DNA of 64,000 nt, taken from NCBI GenBank assembly GCA_017416805.1, contig JAFQBB010000020.1, forward strand, positions 248,001-312,000, written 5' to 3'. This DNA comes from Bacteroidaceae bacterium. Lineage in GTDB: Bacteria > Bacteroidota > Bacteroidia > Bacteroidales > Bacteroidaceae. The position numbers and the translations under genes were made by a program. This document shows positions 1 through 8,791 of the stretch, one piece after another. The notes beneath the pieces were generated by a model. That model was not told the DNA's origin. It made no database searches and saw only the letters and a list, made by a program, of their open reading frames with translations. Each line of letters opens with the position of its first letter. Positions within the stretch are counted from its first letter, which is position 1.

Positions 1-27
1 AAAAGCTAATCCTAACCAGAGCACTTT

Positions 28-305
28 TGATTTATGATTTATGAATTATGATTTCTTTTTTGAACACTGAGACGCAGAGTTTTTTTGAGTTCTGAGTTTT
101 GAGTTCTGAGTTTTGAGTGAGTAGTGCCGCATGGCCAATTTCAATCCGCGTCATCTGCGTCATCTGCGGATGAAAAATTTTCCGCGCCGCATGGCCACTC
201 AGCACTCATAACTCAGCACTCAGCACTCAAAAGGAGGAGCGCCGCATGGCCTACTCGTCACTCGTAGCTCGTCACTCGTAGCTCGTAGCCCGTCACTCGT
301 AGCTA
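28..305. repeat. Composite word-repeat array upstream of the truA stop (locus A)
   Basis: This stretch has no credible gene. It is a patchwork of short repeated words: TTATGATTTATGAATTATGA (about 32-51), an ACACTGAGACGCAGAG block (64-79), GAGTTCTGAGTTTTGAG (87-118), ATCCGCGTCATCTGCG (144-170), CTCAGCACTCATAACTCAG (197-228) and CTCGTCACTCGTAGCTCG (253-305). The blocks are separated by three copies of GCCGCATGGCC (126-136, 186-196, 241-251). It ends one base before the truA stop codon. Bases 1-27 show nothing recognisable. The same words recur in other gaps of the window. Confidence 0.8.
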
Positions 306-306
306 A

Positions 307-1041
307 TTAATATCCTACATCTTCCAGAAAGAGGGCGTGTCCGGGGGCAGAGGTGCCTGCTTTGCCACGGTCTTTCTCTTCGATGACTTTCCGGAAACCT
401 TCGATGGAAAGTTTGCCACGACCCACTTCGAAGAGGGTGCCTACGATGGCGCGCACCATGTTGCGCAGGAAACGGTCGGCTTGGATGGTGAAGACCCACT
501 CCGTCTCGCTTGTCTGCTCCCAGCGGGCTTGCATGATGCGGCAATTGTTGGTCTTTACATCGGTATGCAACTTGCTGAAGCTGGTAAAGTCGGTGTAGTC
601 GAAGAGTGTTTCGGCTGCACGGTTCATGGCCTCGAAGTCGAGCGGTTTTCCGATAATCCGGCACATGAATTGGCGGTTGAAGGGTGTCTTGCGGGTGGTC
701 ACATAGTAGCGGTAGGTGCGACTTGTGGCATCGAAGCGGGCATGAGCATCGGGCTTTACCTCACAGACCTTATATATACAGATGTCTGGCGGAAGGATGC
801 GGTTCAACTTTTCGGCTACGGCTTCGGTGTCCAACGGCTCTTCCCAGTCGAAGTGTGCCACCATCAGGCGGGCATGTACTCCGGCATCCGTCCGTCCGGC
901 ACCTGTCACCTCCACTTTCTTTCTGAGGAAAGTCTCCAGTGCCTCCATCAGAGTCTGTTGCACACTCCTGCCGTTCGGTTGGATTTGCCATCCGTGGTAG
1001 TTGGTGCCATCGTATCCTAAATAGATGAAATACCTGTTCAT
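307..1041 (-). CDS. truA: tRNA pseudouridine synthase A (TruA)
   Basis: Converts uridines 38-40 of the tRNA anticodon stem-loop to pseudouridine. The 244-aa product has the family hallmarks: N-terminal [13 protein letters not shown], the catalytic loop [11 protein letters not shown] with the nucleophilic Asp at about residue 52, the RTYRYY strand, and a C-terminal [13 protein letters not shown] segment. The open frame extends nine codons upstream, but those codons (LYFVNRKLY) translate a word-repeat hairpin, so the ATG at 1041 beginning [12 protein letters not shown] is the better start. That start codon lies inside the left arm of the hairpin. The gene follows a DUF5715 lipoprotein gene by 31 bp and is the last of a minus-strand series. 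Length and motifs are typical, so the assignment is secure. Confidence 0.96.
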   Translation of the reverse strand: MNRYFIYLGYDGTNYHGWQIQPNGRSVQQTLMEALETFLRKKVEVTGAGRTDAGVHARLMVAHFDWEEPLDTEAVAEKLNRILPPDICIYKVCEVKPDAHARFDATSRTYRYYVTTRKTPFNRQFMCRIIGKPLDFEAMNRAAETLFDYTDFTSFSKLHTDVKTNNCRIMQARWEQTSETEWVFTIQADRFLRNMVRAIVGTLFEVGRGKLSIEGFRKVIEEKDRGKAGTSAPGHALFLEDVGY

Positions 1042-1069
1042 GTACAATTTACGATTTACAAAGTACATG
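1039..1069. repeat. Word-repeat hairpin overlapping the truA start codon (locus B)
   Basis: Arms CATGTAC (1039-1045) and GTACATG (1063-1069) enclose AATTTACGATTTACAAA. The ACAATTTAC/ATTTACAA words are the same vocabulary as the array at 17060-17203. The truA initiation codon is part of the left arm, so the hairpin could occlude the start in the mRNA; that effect is inference. Confidence 0.6.
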
Positions 1070-1072
1070 CCT

Positions 1073-1744
1073 TTATCTTGCCGTGATGTGGAAGCATCCT
1101 TGCTTCAGTTCGTACTTCACGTAGCAATCGCCCTGCTTCTTCAGGTCGCGCAATACCTCGGCAAGCACTATCTTCAGGGTGTCTTCCCTTACCGGTTGCA
1201 GGGGATATCCGTCGGGGTCGGCCACTTGGTCGAAGCGCTTGTAGCTGATGTCAAACGTGGTGCCATGGCGATGGGCCGACTTGTCCGAAGCGTTCACATT
1301 TCTTTTACGCAACTTTTTCACATCTGCATCGGTGCGCAATACGGAAGTGACGATGACTTTATAGGGATTCAGCCCTTTGTTTTCCAGCGAGTCGAGGAAG
1401 TTTTTGCCCACATTGTCCAGCAGGTCGTTTGCTTTGGGCACCAGAAAGGGGATGGAGTGGGTGAGTGGGTCGAGCGTGTAATAGTCGCATGTCTCCACCA
1501 GATCCAGTTTGCGTGTCATCTGTTCGGCCGCTTCCCGGTCGGCAATGGGCCTGATGCCTATAGCTTGTGCCGCTTTCAGGTGTGTGTCGTTCAGGTCGTT
1601 GAATGCCCGCTTGTAGCTCACCACACCACGTATGTTTCGTGGATTGTTCATCTTCATGGGCTTTTCCCCTTGGCAGGCATCGAATGTGCTTATGCCCAAT
1701 AGGGCCAGTGTCCCGATGAATACATATTTGAGTAGTCTTTTCAT
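1073..1744 (-). CDS. DUF5715 lipoprotein, DD-peptidase (M15)-like
   Basis: A 223-aa exported protein of the Bacteroidales DUF5715 family. The N-terminus ([20 protein letters not shown]) is a signal peptide and a Cys follows soon after (FDAC), so it is probably a lipoprotein, although this lipobox is atypical. The C-terminal half contains [13 protein letters not shown], which fits the SxHxxGxxxD zinc-site pattern of M15/VanY D,D- or D,L-carboxypeptidases, and ends with CFHIT, a candidate second metal-ligand histidine. A peptidoglycan-peptide hydrolase role is therefore plausible but inferred. I chose the ATG at 1744 because it begins the signal peptide; the frame opens 15 codons earlier and would overlap the next gene. 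It lies 37 bp downstream of the cytochrome assembly gene. Confidence 0.75.
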   Translation of the reverse strand: MKRLLKYVFIGTLALLGISTFDACQGEKPMKMNNPRNIRGVVSYKRAFNDLNDTHLKAAQAIGIRPIADREAAEQMTRKLDLVETCDYYTLDPLTHSIPFLVPKANDLLDNVGKNFLDSLENKGLNPYKVIVTSVLRTDADVKKLRKRNVNASDKSAHRHGTTFDISYKRFDQVADPDGYPLQPVREDTLKIVLAEVLRDLKKQGDCYVKYELKQGCFHITAR

Positions 1745-1781
1745 ATCGTTTGTAAGATTTTGCGGAGCAAAGATACTGAAT

Positions 1782-4034
1782 TTATGCATAACTATGCATT
1801 CCCCCGAGGAAAAAGTTCACACCGAAATAGGTAATCAGCACCGCAAGGAAGGCAAAGATGAGGTAGATGTGGAAAAACTTGGGGCGCTTGAACCACGGGA
1901 GGGAAGCCGCGTGCAAGGGGAGGGCATAGATGAGCATGGTGATGAGTGCCCACACCTCTTTGGGGTCCCATCCCCAATATCTGCTCCACGAAACATTGGC
2001 CCACACGGCACCGATGAAAATGCCTGCCGTCAGAAGGAATACGGCCGGATAGAGCAGCAGGCGGCTATAGGTCATCAATTGCTCCGCCTCGCGAGGCAGA
2101 CAGAGTGCCCACACACCATTCAGCAGGATAAAGGCAAACAGGGCATACGCCATCATGATGACCGACACGTGGAGGCTCAACCATGGGGAAACCAGCACGG
2201 GCATCAGTGGGGTGATCTGTGGATTCATCTGTCCCAAATAGGCTACCAATAATGTAAATCCCGAAAGCAGGAAACCGAAGCCCAATGCCGGACGGAAACG
2301 ACGGGACATGAAGAGGGCAAATGCCATGATACAGAGGGCCAGGAATTGCATCGTCTCATACCCGTTGCTCAAAGGGATGCGCCCGCCTATGTACCACCTG
2401 AGCAGGTAGCCGGTGAGGTGGAAGGTCAGAGCTACGAGTAATGAGCTACGAGCTGCGAGTGAGAGGTACGACTTGCTTGTAGCTCGTAACTTGTAGCTCG
2501 CAGCCAGTATAAGTATCCCCATCGTCAGGTTGAACATGAAGAGTATCTTCGTGAAGGGGATACGGTTGTATAGGAGTTCGGCTTGTAGTTTCTCTTTGCT
2601 CAGCGGCTCCACACTTCCGTCCGTGGGAAGTGGGCGGATGAGGGTGCCGTTTTGAAGCATCATCACCAAGGCCACTTTCTCGTCCGTCTCGATAGCCGCT
2701 TTCTGGAGGGGCGATGGCTTTATGTCCGTTGGTGCGGAGAAGTCCCGGATATATGGCTTCAATCTGTAGGTCGTCATCTTGTCAAATTCAAACAAGTCCA
2801 CCATGCGGGCATATTTCCCTTCTATGCCCAATGCCGCCCGTAGTCCGGCACTCTTTATCTTGATGGCCGGCACGTATGCCCACTCTTCGGGATGGCGTTG
2901 CCAACTGAGGAGAATCTGCTCGGGCGTGAGGCCGCTGAACGATTCCTTGCCATAGAGTTTCTTCACAAAATCGCGCGCCAACGTGTTCAGGGGCACTACG
3001 CGGTCGTGGTAGATCACCTGCATCCCGACTTTCTCCTCGGCCTCCTCGAGGGGGACGATGGGGAGCTTCTTTGTACCTTGGGCAAAGGTGCCGCTTACAA
3101 AGGCGAATGCCATAACGGCCATGAGTAATGGCACACCGATGAAGCGGAATAAGCGGAAAGACACTGGTTCTTTTTCATTCCTCAGTTCATCATTACCCTT
3201 TGAGAATCCTTCCGTGTCTGTCTGTTCTTTCCGTTTCATCCGTGTGCCATTCTCCGTATCGCATTTACTCGTAGCTTTCTTCAATAGTCTTCTGAATCCG
3301 CCACGCGGATGCACCATCATCCCTATCATAGCTATGAGCAGCAGGAGGTATCCTGTATAGGTGAGGCCTGTCCCCCACGGGTCGTAGTTCACACTCAGCC
3401 ATGTGCCCCGTCCGTCCTCGTCGTAGGAGGATTGATAGAAACGATATCCCTTGTGCGTGAGGATGTTGTTCATGGAGATGGTATATCTAAGTGGAGAGTG
3501 AAGGGTGAAGAGTGAAGAATCTTGTTCTGCATGGCCACTCGTAGCTCGTAGCTCATCACTCGTAGCTATGCTCACATAATCCGCCGGAGCCTTTGTGCCC
3601 GGATAGTAGTCGATATAAAATGTGTCGAGTGTCAATGTGAAGGGCAAGTCGCGCATCAGCCGTGTCCCTTCCTCCATGTATTGGAAAGAGTGTTCTCCTT
3701 GGCGCAGGTGCATGATACCTTTGCTGCTTGTCAAGTAGGTGGTCAGTGCTCCCGCCAAGATGAGGAGGAAGGAAAAGTGCAGAAGAACTTTCGGCCACAC
3801 CTGAAAGGCTCCCTTGGCGAAAAAGGAAAAAATCATCAGCACACTGAGAATACCCCACAACACCATGAAGGGCACCGAGTGATAGATATGCTCCGTCGCG
3901 AAGGCAGTGCCTTGCGCGTGCTCCACCAGCGTGGCCGTGGCCAACACCACGGTGAGCAGGACGTAGAAGGCGAGGGTTGTTGTTTTGAGTATAGAACTTG
4001 CCATTTTTTGGTTATAGTGCCGCAATTCCTTCAT
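1782..4034 (-). CDS. Cytochrome c biogenesis fusion protein (ResB/CcsB + CcsA)
   Basis: A 750-aa polytopic membrane protein of the system II cytochrome c assembly pathway, which delivers heme to periplasmic apocytochromes. The N-terminal third has the ResB-like layout of two hydrophobic helices, a periplasmic segment and a third helix near GYLLLLIAMIGMMV. The C-terminal third is CcsA-like, with the WWD-type heme-handling motif WSRYWGWDPKEVWAL followed by more membrane helices. Two or three intergenic word-repeat arrays lie inside the frame, encoding ATSDELRATSGHAEQ, ASYKLRATSKSYLSLAARSS and possibly a linker near KCDTENGTRMKRKEQ, all without breaking it. The start overlaps the upstream Rid-family gene by 23 bp; an ATG ten codons in (4004) is an alternative. 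The absence of nrfHA beside it is notable but not decisive. Confidence 0.88.
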   Translation of the reverse strand: MKELRHYNQKMASSILKTTTLAFYVLLTVVLATATLVEHAQGTAFATEHIYHSVPFMVLWGILSVLMIFSFFAKGAFQVWPKVLLHFSFLLILAGALTTYLTSSKGIMHLRQGEHSFQYMEEGTRLMRDLPFTLTLDTFYIDYYPGTKAPADYVSIATSDELRATSGHAEQDSSLFTLHSPLRYTISMNNILTHKGYRFYQSSYDEDGRGTWLSVNYDPWGTGLTYTGYLLLLIAMIGMMVHPRGGFRRLLKKATSKCDTENGTRMKRKEQTDTEGFSKGNDELRNEKEPVSFRLFRFIGVPLLMAVMAFAFVSGTFAQGTKKLPIVPLEEAEEKVGMQVIYHDRVVPLNTLARDFVKKLYGKESFSGLTPEQILLSWQRHPEEWAYVPAIKIKSAGLRAALGIEGKYARMVDLFEFDKMTTYRLKPYIRDFSAPTDIKPSPLQKAAIETDEKVALVMMLQNGTLIRPLPTDGSVEPLSKEKLQAELLYNRIPFTKILFMFNLTMGILILAASYKLRATSKSYLSLAARSSLLVALTFHLTGYLLRWYIGGRIPLSNGYETMQFLALCIMAFALFMSRRFRPALGFGFLLSGFTLLVAYLGQMNPQITPLMPVLVSPWLSLHVSVIMMAYALFAFILLNGVWALCLPREAEQLMTYSRLLLYPAVFLLTAGIFIGAVWANVSWSRYWGWDPKEVWALITMLIYALPLHAASLPWFKRPKFFHIYLIFAFLAVLITYFGVNFFLGGMHSYA
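2429..2505. repeat. In-frame word-repeat hairpin inside the cytochrome assembly gene (locus C)
   Basis: AGCTACGAGTAATGAGCTAC and GAGCTGCGAG (2430-2460) face TTGTAGCTCGTAACTTGTAG and CTCGCAG (2477-2503), giving an imperfect inverted repeat built from the word TAGCTCGTA. The word is otherwise intergenic in this window (loci A, E, I, M). Here it is translated in frame as roughly ASYKLRATSKSYLSLAARSS between two membrane segments. Confidence 0.75.
3205..3275. repeat. Possible third in-frame word-repeat array in the same gene
   Basis: Tandem-like words TCCGTGTCTGTCTGTTC and TTCCGTTTCATCCGTGTGCC (about 3210-3248) are followed by ACTCGTAGCT (3267-3276). They encode a charged linker around KATSKCDTENGTRMKRKEQT. 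The arrangement resembles the other arrays, but the repeat structure is weaker. Confidence 0.4.
3488..3568. repeat. In-frame word-repeat array inside the cytochrome assembly gene (locus D)
   Basis: A GAGTGAAGGGTGAAGAGTGA block (about 3495-3517) is joined by the separator GCATGGCC (3529-3536) to CTCGTAGCTCGTAGCTCATC and ACTCGTAGCT (3538-3567). This is the block, GCATGGCC, TAGCTCG block architecture of locus A. It encodes the periplasmic stretch SIATSDELRATSGHAEQ plus DSSLFTLHSPLRY without a frameshift. Confidence 0.75.
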
Positions 4035-5148
4035 TTTCCATCCGTTTCACCGCCATGCACTCCATTTCGATGAGCCAGCCGGGTCGGCAGACGGGGGCAA
4101 GGAGGAAGACGGTTGGGTGCGTGGGGAAACGCTCTTCGAACATCTGTCGCACCACGGCATAGTCGGCCGTATCGCGCAGATAGACAATGAGATGGGCTGC
4201 ATCATCAAACGTGCAACCGGCTTCGTCCAGCAGTGTCTCCACATTCTCCCACATGCGCAGGGTTTGTCGGCGTATGTCGCCCGTGTGCACCACTTCGCCA
4301 CGGTTATTGATGCTGGCCGTACCCGAGATGAAGACATGTCGGCGGTCGCCATAATCCACATAAGTGCCGCGCTCGAAGCTCACCCCATATTCAGAGGTGC
4401 GGTTCAGGTGGGTCGGTGCATAGAGGTGGTGTATCTGTTCGGGCTTCACCCCATCGATGGCATAGGTGTCCATGGTCACCATCACCTTCGGGTCGCCATG
4501 CCGGCCGGCAATGCCTGTGCTGGCTATGAAGTGGGTCTTGTCCGTCAGGTTCTGAGTGGCAAAGACATCATTTCTGCCCTTCACCACACCGGCATAATTC
4601 ACATCCACATTCTGTACGAAGAACCATGTGCGGATGCAGTGGTCGGCCAACCGGCATCCCTGTTCGCCCAGTTGGAGGATGTAGTCACCCAGCAGGAGGC
4701 GTGTCTGATACTCCGATGTGGCGGCGCGGTTCATGGCCGTGCCTCCCCACAAGTGGCGGTAAGCCCCATGCGCAACCTCGTACAATCCGCCAGGCAAGGC
4801 GCGTGTCCGGACATCCGTCATCAGGTACGCCCACAAGGCAATCTTTGTCCCATCCAAAGGCGGTTGCTCCACCAGTGAGAGGGCACATCCCGCGTGCTCC
4901 ATCTCCTGTGTCATCAGGTAGTCCGCCTGATTGGCCGCATCGCTCAGGAAGTAGCGTTTGAATACCGCTACGGCCCCCTTTGCTTCGCCTTTCAGGAAGT
5001 TGTCGTAGGCTCCCAGTACAGCCTCCACCTGCTCGTGGTAGGTCAGTGTCGGGTCGGTCACGTGAATCATGGCGTGCAGCTCCGTCACCCCACCTGCGGC
5101 ATCAAATTTGAAGAATTCTATTTTTGTTTTGCTCAGTATCTTGTCCAT
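4012..5148 (-). CDS. Rid (YjgF/UK114)-family protein, FkbO-like two-domain
   Basis: A 378-aa protein whose C-terminal ~130 residues carry a YjgF/RidA-type fold: YGVSFERGTYVDYGDRRHVFISGTA, then ENVETLLDEAGCTFDDAAHLIVYLRD and PVCRPGWLIEMECMAV. The N-terminal ~200 residues form an additional related domain, as in chorismatase-like (FkbO/Hyg5) and other long Rid proteins. Typical RidA proteins (~125 aa) deaminate reactive enamines and imines; the substrate of this long form is unknown to me. It is probably cytoplasmic, with no signal peptide. The ATG at 5148 (MDKILSKTKIEFF) is preferred over one seven codons upstream. Its 3' end overlaps the cytochrome assembly gene, so the two are probably co-transcribed, but a shared function is not evident. 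Confidence 0.7.
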   Translation of the reverse strand: MDKILSKTKIEFFKFDAAGGVTELHAMIHVTDPTLTYHEQVEAVLGAYDNFLKGEAKGAVAVFKRYFLSDAANQADYLMTQEMEHAGCALSLVEQPPLDGTKIALWAYLMTDVRTRALPGGLYEVAHGAYRHLWGGTAMNRAATSEYQTRLLLGDYILQLGEQGCRLADHCIRTWFFVQNVDVNYAGVVKGRNDVFATQNLTDKTHFIASTGIAGRHGDPKVMVTMDTYAIDGVKPEQIHHLYAPTHLNRTSEYGVSFERGTYVDYGDRRHVFISGTASINNRGEVVHTGDIRRQTLRMWENVETLLDEAGCTFDDAAHLIVYLRDTADYAVVRQMFEERFPTHPTVFLLAPVCRPGWLIEMECMAVKRMENEGIAAL

Positions 5149-5221
5149 GCCACTCTTTTTAAAACACAAAGGTACGACAAAACTTTCAGTTATACAACTT
5201 TGAACTTTAAACTTTAAACCT

Positions 5222-5315
5222 TCTCAAAGGAACAGTGCCGCATGGCCCACTAGTCACTAGTAGCTCGTAGCTCACACTCATAACTTGTAGCTAGTCACTA
5301 GTAGCTAGTCACTAT
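5222..5315. repeat. Word-repeat array between the Rid and ABC-F genes (locus E)
   Basis: The separator GCCGCATGGCC (5237-5247) is followed by CACTAGTCACTAGTAGCTCG, TAGCTCACACTCATAACTTG and TAGCTAGTCACTAGTAGCTA, ending flush with the ABC-F stop codon at 5317. It has the same architecture as locus A with a slightly shifted vocabulary (CTAGTCACTAGTAG). No gene or terminator is seen in the 168-bp gap. Confidence 0.75.
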
Positions 5316-5316
5316 C

Positions 5317-6954
5317 TCACTTTTTCCTCTCCAACTCCTGCAGGTTCTCCATCTTCTTGGTTTCGAGGAATTCGTAGATGCCGCAGAGGTGTTCGCGTAC
5401 GCGCTGGTTTCCGAACTCATAGACTTTGGTGACGAGGCCGTCGAGGAAGTCGCGGTCGTGGCTGACGACGATGAGCGTGCCGTCGAAATCGATGAGGGCC
5501 TGCTTGAGGATGTCCTTGGTCTTGATGTCGAGGTGGTTGGTAGGCTCGTCGAGGATGAGGAGGTTAACGGGCTCGAGGAGGAGCTTGAGCAATGCCAGTC
5601 GGGTGCGCTCGCCTCCGGAGAGTACCTTCACCTTCTTCATGGATTCCTCAGGGCCTCCGAACATGAAGGCACCGAGCAGGTCGCGAATCTTGTTGCGCAC
5701 ATCGCCCTTGGCCACATCGTCGATGGTTTGGAAGACGGTGAGGTTCTCGTCGAGCAGGGATGCCTGATTCTGGGCAAAGTAGCCTATCTGCACGTTGTGT
5801 CCGAGGGTGAGGGTACCGTCGTGAGGGATTTCACCCATGATGCTCTTGACCATCGTACTCTTTCCTTCTCCGTTACGTCCGACAAAAGCAATCTTGTCAC
5901 CACGCTCAACCATGAAGGTGGCATCTTTAAAGATGAGGCGGTCGTAACTCTTTCCTACACGATCGGCTATGACCGGATAGTTTCCGCTACGGGGCGAAGG
6001 GGGGAACTTGAGGCGCAAGCGTGAGGTGTCTTCCTCATCGACTTCGATGATTTCGAGTTTCTCGAGCATCTTCACACGGCTCTGCACTTGGAGGGTCTTA
6101 CTGTACGTGCCCTTGAAGCGCTCGATGAAGTCCTTGGTCTCCTGAATCATCTTCTGTTGCTCCTCGTACTGCTTCTGTTGCTGTTCGCGGCGCTCCTTGC
6201 GAAGCTCGAGGTAGTGGCTATAGGTGGCCTTGTAGTCGTAGATGCGCCCCATGGTGACCTCGATGGTGCGGGTGGTGATGGAATCTACGAACTTACGGTC
6301 GTGGCTGATGACGATGACGGCCTTGGCACTGTTGATGAGGAACTCTTCGAGCCACTGGATACTCTCGATGTCGAGGTGGTTCGTAGGCTCGTCGAGCAGG
6401 AGTACGTCGGGGTTCTGGAGGAGCAGCTTGGCCAACTCGATGCGCATGCGCCATCCGCCACTGAAGGAGGAGGTTGGCTTGTCGAAGTCGGTGCGCTCGA
6501 AACCAAGGCCGAGCAGGGCTTTCTCCACATCTTCCTCGAAGTGGGTGAGGTCGATGGCATAGAACTTCTCGCTCATGGCCGCCACCTTCTCGATAAGCTC
6601 CATGTAAGAGTCGCTCTCGTAGTCGGTGCGCTCGGCCAGTTCCTTGTTCATGGCTTCAATCTCGGCCTCCATGGCATGGAGGTGGGCAAAAGCCTGGCTG
6701 GCCTCTTCGAAGACGGTGCGCCCGTCCTCGGTCATCAGGTGCTGGGGCAGGTAGGCAATGACGCAATCCTTCGGTGCAGAGACCTTTCCGCGGGTAGGTT
6801 GGCGCACACCGGCCAGAATTTTCAACAAAGTGCTCTTGCCGGCACCGTTCTTTCCCATGAGGGCGATGCGGTCCTTCTCATTGATTTGAAACGAAATGTC
6901 GCTAAAGAGGGTAGTGCCTCCGAACTCTACGGTGAGGCCGTCAACTGAAATCAT
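5317..6954 (-). CDS. ABC-F family ATPase (ribosome-associated, Uup/EttA-type)
   Basis: A 545-aa soluble protein with two ABC cassettes and no membrane segments. The first Walker A is GKNGAGKST at residues 34-42, with signature SGGWRMRIELA and Walker B LLLDEPTNHLD. The second cassette has GRNGEGKST, LSGGERTRLAL and LLILDEPTNHLD. Between them lies the charged helical linker (QQQKQYEEQQKMIQETKDFI) typical of ABC-F proteins. The family binds the ribosomal E site and modulates translation or antibiotic resistance; the subtype cannot be called by eye. Both flanking gaps are filled with word-repeat arrays, so operon partners are unclear. Confidence 0.93.
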   Translation of the reverse strand: MISVDGLTVEFGGTTLFSDISFQINEKDRIALMGKNGAGKSTLLKILAGVRQPTRGKVSAPKDCVIAYLPQHLMTEDGRTVFEEASQAFAHLHAMEAEIEAMNKELAERTDYESDSYMELIEKVAAMSEKFYAIDLTHFEEDVEKALLGLGFERTDFDKPTSSFSGGWRMRIELAKLLLQNPDVLLLDEPTNHLDIESIQWLEEFLINSAKAVIVISHDRKFVDSITTRTIEVTMGRIYDYKATYSHYLELRKERREQQQKQYEEQQKMIQETKDFIERFKGTYSKTLQVQSRVKMLEKLEIIEVDEEDTSRLRLKFPPSPRSGNYPVIADRVGKSYDRLIFKDATFMVERGDKIAFVGRNGEGKSTMVKSIMGEIPHDGTLTLGHNVQIGYFAQNQASLLDENLTVFQTIDDVAKGDVRNKIRDLLGAFMFGGPEESMKKVKVLSGGERTRLALLKLLLEPVNLLILDEPTNHLDIKTKDILKQALIDFDGTLIVVSHDRDFLDGLVTKVYEFGNQRVREHLCGIYEFLETKKMENLQELERKK

Positions 6955-6966
6955 GAATTTTATTAT

Positions 6967-7165
6967 GAATTACGAATTAGGAGTTAGAGGAAATTTTTAG
7001 GAGTTAAAGGAGTTATCATTCGCTTCGCGCATTAGGAGTTAAAGGAGTTAAAGCCGATAGTTCTGCTTACATAATTGCGAAACATTTGGCTAGCAAGCTT
7101 TGCTTGCGATAACTCCTAGACCCGAAGGGCCGATAACTCCTTTTAACTCCTTTAACTCCTAATGA
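6967..7165. repeat. Long palindromic word-repeat array (locus F)
   Basis: The left part repeats AGGAGTTAAAGGAGTTA (6976-7050). The right part holds the inverse, CTCCTTTTAACTCCTTTAAC (7135-7157) and GATAACTCCTAG (7109-7120). The whole gap between the ABC-F and DASS genes is thus one imperfect inverted repeat. Small perfect hairpins sit inside it: GCAAGCTTTGCTTGC (7096-7110), and GCTTCGCGC and CCCGAAGGG. No gene is visible. Confidence 0.8.
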
Positions 7166-7171
7166 GAAAAA

Positions 7172-8689
7172 TTATCCAAAGAATCCGATGTTGCCCAACA
7201 GGATCAACATGCCATAGCCCAAAATCAAGCCGATGATACCCATGATGAGTCCGGCCTTGGCCATGTGTTTCTGTTCAATCATGCCTGTACCGTGTGCCAA
7301 TGCATTCGGCGGGGTAGAGATGGGCAAGCACATAGCCACAGATGCGGCGATGGCGATACCGATCAGCAAGCAGGCTACACCACCCAGAGGAGCCAGCTCG
7401 GCGGTCATACTCTTACCAACTACGGCAAGGATGGGCACCAAGAGGGCGGCAGTAGCGGTGTTGGAGATGAAGTTTGAAAGTGTGTAGCAGATGATTCCAC
7501 CACCAATCAATACCAGCAATGCAGGCCATGTGTTGAACGGAATGGCGTTGATAAGGTTGTTGGCCAATCCAGTCTCGTTCAGGGCTACACCGAGGGCGAA
7601 ACCACCGGCAACCATCCAGAGTACGGCCCAGTTGATTTCTTCCAAGTCGCGACGGGTCAAGACTCCGATACCGGCAAACACGGCGATGGGGAGCAAAGCT
7701 ACAACGTTAGAGTTTACACCTGTTACTTTATCGGTAATCCACAACAGGATGGTGATGCAGAATGTGATGTAAACGATGATTGAACGCCAGTCTTTCTTGG
7801 CCTCACCTTCAATCTTCAACTCGATATTCTTCTGCTTGAAGGGGAACATCTTCAACAAGAGCACCCAACCGATGATGAGAATCAGGATGGTGAAAGGCAA
7901 CATGAACATCATCCATTCTCCGAATCCGAGGTTCAGGTTAAGACCTTCGGGGTCGTTCAAGTACTTCAAGGCGATGGCGTTGGGAGGTGTACCGATAGGA
8001 GTACCAAGACCACCCACGTTGGCACCGATAGGAATAGCCATGGCCAAGGCAATCTTACCCTTACCGTCGGCAGGGAGAGCCTTCAACACGGGAGCAAGGA
8101 AGGTGAGCATCATGGCGGCAGTAGCGGTATTGCTCAAGAACATGGAGAAGATACCTGTCACCAACACGAAGCCGAGCAACACGAAACGTGACTGGGTGCC
8201 GAAGGGCTTCAGCATCACCTTGGCCAGGAATGAATCCAAACCTGTCTTGGTGGCGGCAATAGCCAGTACGAAACCACCCAAGAAGAGCATGATGATAGGG
8301 TCAGCAAAACAGTAAACGATAGATTTGTACTTGATGAGTGTGCCCAACTGCTCGGCATTGTAGCCCTCGCGGAAGAGCCAAAGGGCACTGTCCGAAGCGG
8401 TGAAGAGCAATACCACCATTACGATAACTGAAGTTACCCAAGCGGGTACGGCTTCGAAAATCCACATCAGGGTGGCAAATGCGAACACGGCGATAACGCG
8501 TTGCTCAACATAAGTCAAACCCGGGATGCCGAAAGATTCGGTGGGGAGTAACCACAAAAGCAGGGATACACCTACTGCTACAAGAATTTTGATAGTCTTT
8601 GAAAGGGTCTGGTCATCAGACAGACGTCTCTCTTTTCGTTTCTTCTGGTATTCTTCTACCAAATGGAAACCGGGGAAAATTTTAAACAT
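7172..8689 (-). CDS. SLC13/DASS-family sodium:carboxylate symporter
   Basis: A 505-aa polytopic inner-membrane transporter. Both copies of the family's Na+/substrate motif are visible: SNTATA at 186-191 with GTPIGTPPNAIA at about 230-241, and in the second half SNFISNTATAALL with PISTPPNALAHGTG. This twofold pseudo-symmetry and the length match bacterial SdcS-like succinate/fumarate/malate symporters. A dicarboxylate substrate would suit a succinate-producing anaerobe, but that is inference. The next upstream gene on this strand is an AspT/YidE-type transporter 100 bp away, with a word-repeat array in the gap. Confidence 0.9.
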   Translation of the reverse strand: MFKIFPGFHLVEEYQKKRKERRLSDDQTLSKTIKILVAVGVSLLLWLLPTESFGIPGLTYVEQRVIAVFAFATLMWIFEAVPAWVTSVIVMVVLLFTASDSALWLFREGYNAEQLGTLIKYKSIVYCFADPIIMLFLGGFVLAIAATKTGLDSFLAKVMLKPFGTQSRFVLLGFVLVTGIFSMFLSNTATAAMMLTFLAPVLKALPADGKGKIALAMAIPIGANVGGLGTPIGTPPNAIALKYLNDPEGLNLNLGFGEWMMFMLPFTILILIIGWVLLLKMFPFKQKNIELKIEGEAKKDWRSIIVYITFCITILLWITDKVTGVNSNVVALLPIAVFAGIGVLTRRDLEEINWAVLWMVAGGFALGVALNETGLANNLINAIPFNTWPALLVLIGGGIICYTLSNFISNTATAALLVPILAVVGKSMTAELAPLGGVACLLIGIAIAASVAMCLPISTPPNALAHGTGMIEQKHMAKAGLIMGIIGLILGYGMLILLGNIGFFG

Positions 8690-8752
8690 AACTGGTTAGA
8701 TGTTAATTATTTGTTATTTGGTTAATTGATTGTTTCCCTTTTTTATTTAGTT

Positions 8753-8791
8753 GTCTTTAAGGTCTTTAGGGTCTTTAAAGACTTTAGGGAC
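8753..8791. repeat. Word-repeat array at the stop of the AspT-like gene (locus P)
   Basis: GTCTTTAAGG, TCTTTAGG, then the perfect palindrome GTCTTTAAAGAC (8771-8782), then TTTAGGGAC, ending one base before the stop codon at 8792. It may act as a hairpin 3' end for the minus-strand transcript. Confidence 0.6.

Noticed and set aside
28-305. CRISPR array
   Set aside because: Repeats are short words of varying spelling with no constant repeat/unique spacer pattern, and no cas genes are in the window.
5389-6948. Long plus-strand frames opposite the ABC-F gene
   Set aside because: Antisense shadows: the minus strand encodes intact Walker A, signature and Walker B motifs in both cassettes.
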